Below are positions 60,178 to 64,000 of a stretch of 64,000 nt of DNA, piece after piece. A program made the position numbers and the translations under genes. A model generated the notes under the pieces. The model worked only from the letters and a program-made list of their open reading frames with translations, was not told the origin of the DNA and searched no databases. The DNA comes from Bacteroides fragilis (GTDB lineage: Bacteria > Bacillota > Clostridia > Lachnospirales > Lachnospiraceae). Every line of letters begins with the position of its first letter. The stretch's first letter is position 1. The stretch lies in contig JAMPFK010000001.1 of NCBI GenBank assembly GCA_023664485.1, positions 729,849 through 793,848 on the forward strand, written 5' to 3'.

Positions 60178-62019
60178 ATGAAAAATAGAAAGAAGCTTTT
60201 CTTTTTGCTGACCTTCTTACTTGTATTTTTATTATGTCCATCCGACGCGGCGGCCGCAATGGCGGATGAACGGCAGATGCCGGAAGATGCCGCGCCGCCT
60301 GCAGAGACAGAACCGGCCGCGCAGTCTGAACAGGCTGCAGAAGCGCCCGCGGAATCTGCGGTTTTGCCGGAAGCCGTTTCCACCGGTGCGCAGCTGAGGG
60401 AATGGATGGAGTCGCATAAAAATACGGGCGGCTTGGTAAAATTGACGGATCATATCGTTTTGGACGGAATCTGGACTTTCGTTCTGGCGGGTTCCGATGC
60501 GGAGGGCCGCATTTTGGTCGATACCGACGGATATACGATAACCATAGCGGGTGCGGTGGAGTTCTGGAGCAACGATTATCTCACTTTTTGCGGACGGGCG
60601 GACGGGCATGGTATTTTGCGCGCGGCGCCGGGAGGGACCCTTTCTTTAAACGGCATTTCCATAGAGACGTATGAGGAGGAGTCCGCTGAAACGGGCATAC
60701 GGTATGCGTTATGGCAGGAGGAGGGCGCCGGCCTGATCGTAAGCGGCTGTCGGATAGCAGGGGATATTCATTATGCGGATACGCCATTTGTGCTGTATCA
60801 AAATTCTGTCTGTGCCCTCGTGGAAGAGGGGCAGGCCGCGAAAGACGCGCTCCCGGCGGAAATAAAATGCGCGGTCAATTATCAGGGGCAGGTAAGCCAC
60901 GGCAGGCTGGTACAGGTCTCCTGGAATCTGTCGGGCACGGAAAGACAGCAGGAGAAAAGGATGCGCTTTCAGGTACAGGGATCTTTTGTGCATGCGGCAT
61001 CGGGAGCGCCGCCGGTCTGTGCGGTGGCCTATAATGATTACCCGCTGACCTTTACCGAAGTGCTGGCAGGTGTGAGCGGCGGCTTTTACGTCTTCCAGGG
61101 CGGATATACGAGGCCGGAGGAATTCCGGCAGCTGAAACTGGCCACAGAATATTCCTTCGACGGGGAGAACTGGCTCGTGCATGAAGAAACGGATACAACG
61201 GGAGCTTCCGGGACTTTTTTCCTCGGTCTCAGAACCGAAATATGGGATCCGGCGGAGCATCCTTATTTGTATATCCGGCTGATGGGCGAGCATGACGGAA
61301 TTCAATATTTTTCCAATGTACTCCGGTATGAGGCGGACGATCTGGAAAAAGTGGAAGATTACGGCGGGAACCGGGGCGGCGGGACTTCGGTTGTAAATCC
61401 GCCCGACGCGCCGCAGAAGGAACCTGCGGGCGCAGCTTCCGACGGCATGGAGGCATCCGGCACGGCGCTGGAGGCAGGTGCGGATTTCGGTGCGGCATCA
61501 GGGAGCGATGCGAATTCCGGTAAGGCATCGGAAAGCAATGCGGACAGCGGTACGGATCCTGGTACGGCTGCGCTGCCGGGAAGCGGTACGGATGCGGTAT
61601 CGGGAGGCGGCGCGAGGCCCGGTACGGTTGAGGAAGACGGTACGAACGCCGGTGCGCCGGCGGATCGGGAAGGCGGCGTCCATACGGATAAAGCTGCGGG
61701 AACAGGCGGCAGCGCGGGCGGCGCGGCAGATACAGGCGCAAAGCCGGACAGCGGTACGGACAGCGGAGCAGATAAAGCCGCATTGGACGATGAAACGCAG
61801 TCTGAACAGGCCGCGGCGTATCCGGAGGGAGAGGCCGGTCAGGATGCGGCCGGGGCCCAAAGAGCTTCCGGCATAGCGCAGGATACCAGAAGGAGCAGAA
61901 CGATCGTTATCATAGCGGGATTCGCAGCGCTGTCCGCGGCGGCCGGGGCAGCAGGCTTTTGTGCGCATGCCGGGATATTCCGGCGGCTGTTCCGGAAAGT
62001 AAAAGGATGGTTCAGGTAA
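60178..62019 (+). CDS. Secreted, membrane-anchored surface protein with low-complexity stalk
   Basis: A 613-residue protein. A signal peptide (about 1-28) is followed by an Ala/Glu/Pro-rich spacer (about 28-62) and a folded beta-rich region (about 65-395) with a right-handed-helix-like start (LREWMESHKNTGGLVKLTDHI-type; short part GGLVKLTDHIVLDG). Residues about 400-570 are a Gly/Ala/Ser/Asp/Thr stalk with repeated SGT, ADSGTD and GSGTDA units. A helix near 580-600 and a basic tail anchor it in the membrane. Function unknown; an adhesin or envelope protein is my guess. AAAGGA precedes the ATG. Confidence 0.6.
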   Translation: MKNRKKLFFLLTFLLVFLLCPSDAAAAMADERQMPEDAAPPAETEPAAQSEQAAEAPAESAVLPEAVSTGAQLREWMESHKNTGGLVKLTDHIVLDGIWTFVLAGSDAEGRILVDTDGYTITIAGAVEFWSNDYLTFCGRADGHGILRAAPGGTLSLNGISIETYEEESAETGIRYALWQEEGAGLIVSGCRIAGDIHYADTPFVLYQNSVCALVEEGQAAKDALPAEIKCAVNYQGQVSHGRLVQVSWNLSGTERQQEKRMRFQVQGSFVHAASGAPPVCAVAYNDYPLTFTEVLAGVSGGFYVFQGGYTRPEEFRQLKLATEYSFDGENWLVHEETDTTGASGTFFLGLRTEIWDPAEHPYLYIRLMGEHDGIQYFSNVLRYEADDLEKVEDYGGNRGGGTSVVNPPDAPQKEPAGAASDGMEASGTALEAGADFGAASGSDANSGKASESNADSGTDPGTAALPGSGTDAVSGGGARPGTVEEDGTNAGAPADREGGVHTDKAAGTGGSAGGAADTGAKPDSGTDSGADKAALDDETQSEQAAAYPEGEAGQDAAGAQRASGIAQDTRRSRTIVIIAGFAALSAAAGAAGFCAHAGIFRRLFRKVKGWFR

Positions 62020-62110
62020 TGACATTGCCTCTTTACGCCGCGTTTTGTATTTGAGTCCATTGCCGGATTTCCGCATAAAATAAAATAACGAGAACGGCAG
62101 GGAGTGCGGC

Positions 62111-62520
62111 ATGGACTCTCAAAAATATGAAAATATCCTGAATCTGGCGCTGGATACACCGGCGGCGGAACGGGAGAAATCGCTGGAACTGAATATTGGT
62201 TATGAGCAGGAGGACAATACATGGGAGCTTATCGTGAAATATCACGGCGATCTGCAGGAGGGGCTGTCCTCCCTGCAGGCGCTTCCGCAGGGAAGGCTGC
62301 TCAGGATAGAAGAGCTGATAGCGGGATACGCTATTCTGACGGCGCCGGAATCCTATATGGATTTATTGGCGGAGGTAGAAGAAATTGAATACATTGAGAA
62401 GCCGAAACGGCTTTTTTTTAATGTGCTGCAGGGAAAAACGGCTTCCTGTATCATACCCGGAAGCGCATTCGCCACATCGCTGCGGGGGCAGGGTGTATTG
62501 GTTGCGGTTATTGATTCGGG
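62111..62520 (+). pseudogene. S8 subtilisin-like protease gene, truncated by an insertion
   Basis: The first 136 codons match clostridial CspABC-type or related S8 peptidases: a prodomain-like part with IEYIEKPKRLFFNVLQG, then the start of the catalytic domain, GQGVLVAVIDSG, with the catalytic Asp135. The match stops after that Asp and Ser-Gly. The frame runs on for 22 unrelated codons to 62590. His and Ser of the triad are missing in this window. The rest of the gene may lie beyond the inserted element. Confidence 0.8.
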
Positions 62521-62590
62521 GGAGCGTGTTAAGGGACTGCCGGGCGGCAGGAAGCCGGCGAAATCGTTATATTGCCAAACGGAGTTATAA

Positions 62591-63014
62591 ACTATAAAAG
62601 GCTTCTTAATCAATATAAGCAAATCTAAAATCAAATCAGAAAGCCGGGAAACCGCTCCCCCGCACCCAACTCTCCCAAAAGCCCAAAATGAAAGCGAGGG
62701 CGGGGGAGAATGGCCAAGCCCCAAGAAACCGAAAAGCCGAGGTAATGTATTCACCCCGTTTACGGGGGCAAGTTTCATTTGCATGGACTCTTGCAGAGGG
62801 CAGTGCGCCAAAGGCAGGCGCACATTGGGAGAAAGGTCAGTAAGCTGACCTGCACACTCCCCATCGGGGCAAAGAGCCGCCTCTGCCCAATGGCGAACAA
62901 GTTCGCTATGTGAACTTTGCGTTCAGACAAAAGCCAGAGGGCGGCTTTTATCTGCCCGCAAAGTCTATGGGCGCTCCCAGCCGCTGCCCTGCGGGCGGGA
63001 TATAGGTGCTGTAC
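62591..63014. other. Non-coding region of the mobile element, possible oriT
   Basis: No gene seen. Hairpins: CCCCGT-TT-ACGGGG (62754-62767) and AGGTCAG-TAAG-CTGACCT (62834-62851). Such hairpins just before a MobA/MobL relaxase gene are where oriT lies in related elements, so this is a candidate transfer origin. No nic site can be named. Confidence 0.4.
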
Positions 63015-63846
63015 ATGGGCAGCATTACGAAACAGGCAAGCACACGTTTTTCCATAGTCAAGCGCAGCGGGGGGGCAGTCGGTAGTTGAAAAGGCATCCT
63101 ACATCAGCAGGAGCGTCCTTTTCAGTGAATATGACGGGAGAAATACCATGAAGATTTAGTACATAGTGAGATCACTCTCCCGCCAAACGTACCCAAAGAA
63201 TTTGCAGACAGGGCGGCTTTGTGGAATGCCGTTGAACTGTCCGGGAAAGGGGAGAGATCACAGCTTGCAAGAATGCTGAAAGCATCGCTCCCCAATGAAT
63301 GGAGTTATGAATTTGCGGAGGAAGTTGTGAGGGATTATGTGAAGAGGAATTTTGTTGATAAGGGAATGTGTGCGGATTGGGCGCTCCATGACAGCGAGAA
63401 CGACAAGGGGCAGCGGAATTTCGCTGTCCATGTTTTATTCATCATGCGCCCGCTCACGAAAAACGGCGAGCGTGTCCCCCCTTATCGACAAAAAGACGGG
63501 GCGGCAGAAAGTTGACAAGCGGAACAGGAAACAGTGGAAATACCAGACCATGGAAAGCACCGACTGGAACAGCCAGGGAAATGCCCAAATATGGCGCAGA
63601 GATTTAGCCGACACGATTAACGCCGCCAATGAGAAGTTGGGGTTGGCGGTTCGCTGGGAATACCGCTCTTTTAAGGAGCAGGGGATTGACAGGGAGCCGA
63701 CAATCCATATCGGGGCGATTGCTAATGCTTTAGAGCGCAAAGGCAGGTTAGACCTGCCGACTGTTAGCGGGAAACATCTGCGCAGGATATCCAAAAGGGA
63801 AGTCAGACAGCAGGGCAGGACTAAGCGAAGGGAGGAAGAAATTTAA
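63015..63846 (+). pseudogene. MobA/MobL family relaxase, frameshifted and truncated
   Basis: Translated pieces of a conjugative relaxase are spread over several frames. From ATG 63015 the frame gives ITKQASTRFSIVKRSGG, then a run of seven G at 63069-63075 shifts it. The next piece (VEKASYISRSVLFSEYDG) is followed by a one-base loss near 63145, after which KYHEDLVHSEITLPPN continues in another frame. The third shift is near 63480, between GERVPP and IDKKTGRQKVDKRNRK. A region around RNFAVHVLFIMRP has the HVH motif of the three-His metal site changed. The C terminus is cut short at 63846. It cannot make a working relaxase. Confidence 0.8.
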
Positions 63847-63951
63847 TGCGAATTTTATTGTAAACGCAGATACTTTTCTGTATAATTAAAGTGTGGCGGA
63901 AGTAAGTTATATTTTACTTTGTTACAGATTTTAAGAAACCGAGGTGACAAA

Positions 63952-64000
63952 GTGCAGGACGGTACAAAGCAGACACAGGAAGTTATGGCAAAGCGTACAG
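63952..64000 (+). CDS. Start of an unidentified gene (cut by window end)
   Basis: GTG 63952 with GAGGTGAC 5-12 nt before it opens a frame of 16 codons to the window edge (MQDGTKQTQEVMAKRT). In such elements a site-specific recombinase often follows the relaxase, but the visible part is too short to say. Confidence 0.4.
   Translation, partial: MQDGTKQTQEVMAKRT

Larger units (their letters stand above)
62521..64000 (+). mobile_element. Decayed MobA/MobL-type mobile element (right end outside the window)
   Basis: The sequence changes character at about 62520: the gene is cut, base composition and codon use shift, and typical Firmicutes mobile-element sequence follows. The content is a roughly 420-bp non-coding region with hairpins, a frameshifted relaxase and the start of another gene. 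The other end is not visible, so I cannot give the target duplication. Whether it is still mobile depends on genes outside the window. Confidence 0.75.

Noticed and set aside
62521..64000. Functional conjugative element
   Set aside because: The visible relaxase is frameshifted and truncated; only the part outside the window could support mobility.

Overview
The window is chromosomal DNA of moderate GC content with strong AGGAGG-type ribosome binding sites and mostly co-directional operons. The gene set (DUF4364 and DUF1385 families, XpaC-TelA pair, CUT1 sugar transporter without its own ATPase, GH2/27/35/51 enzymes, Mrp/Mbh-like membrane cluster) points to a gut-type Clostridia, most likely a Lachnospiraceae. 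This placement is an inference from protein families only.

Regions. (1) 1-15.3 kb is a galactoside and arabinoside utilisation locus: an AraC regulator, alpha-galactosidase GH27, beta-galactosidase GH2, a PRTase-fold protein, a LacI-type regulator, two CUT1 permeases, a binding lipoprotein, beta-galactosidase GH35 and arabinofuranosidase GH51. The transporter promoter lies between two near-identical LacI-type sites. (2) 15.3-28.8 kb is one long co-directional run: a CobS-like membrane protein that lacks the catalytic aspartates; a Tet(M)-like GTPase fused to a Rae1/YacP-like NYN nuclease domain; then an Mrp module in the gene order of archaeal Mbh (E, F, G, MrpA tail, B, C, D) with four NuoL/M/N-like subunits and no hydrogenase. 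(3) 28.8-46.7 kb is housekeeping and unknown genes: a GNAT acetyltransferase, rarA, a membrane-anchored glycosidase-like protein, a DUF4364 protein, a radical SAM protein, malic enzyme, XpaC-TelA, rho, rpmE, a YqhQ-like protein, prmC, prfA, a lipoprotein and an aminotransferase. (4) 46.7-55.9 kb holds a two-component system with an ABC transporter, a MATE exporter, an M18 aminopeptidase and a second AraC regulator. (5) 55.9-59.9 kb holds an AT-rich region with a MITE-like palindrome and a CsoR-CopA copper operon with two operators. (6) 60-64 kb holds a surface protein and a subtilisin-like protease gene cut just after its catalytic Asp by a decayed MobA/MobL-type mobile element.

The most notable points are the GTPase-nuclease fusion, which suggests a ribosome-rescue or A-site mRNA cleavage factor; a recurrent structured RNA element whose hairpin loop is complementary to the bases directly upstream of the Shine-Dalgarno, seen before an antiporter gene, before copA and in simpler form before the yqhQ-like gene; the expanded Mbh-ordered antiporter without a hydrogenase; and an internal ribosome binding site in copA that could yield a free CopZ-like chaperone.
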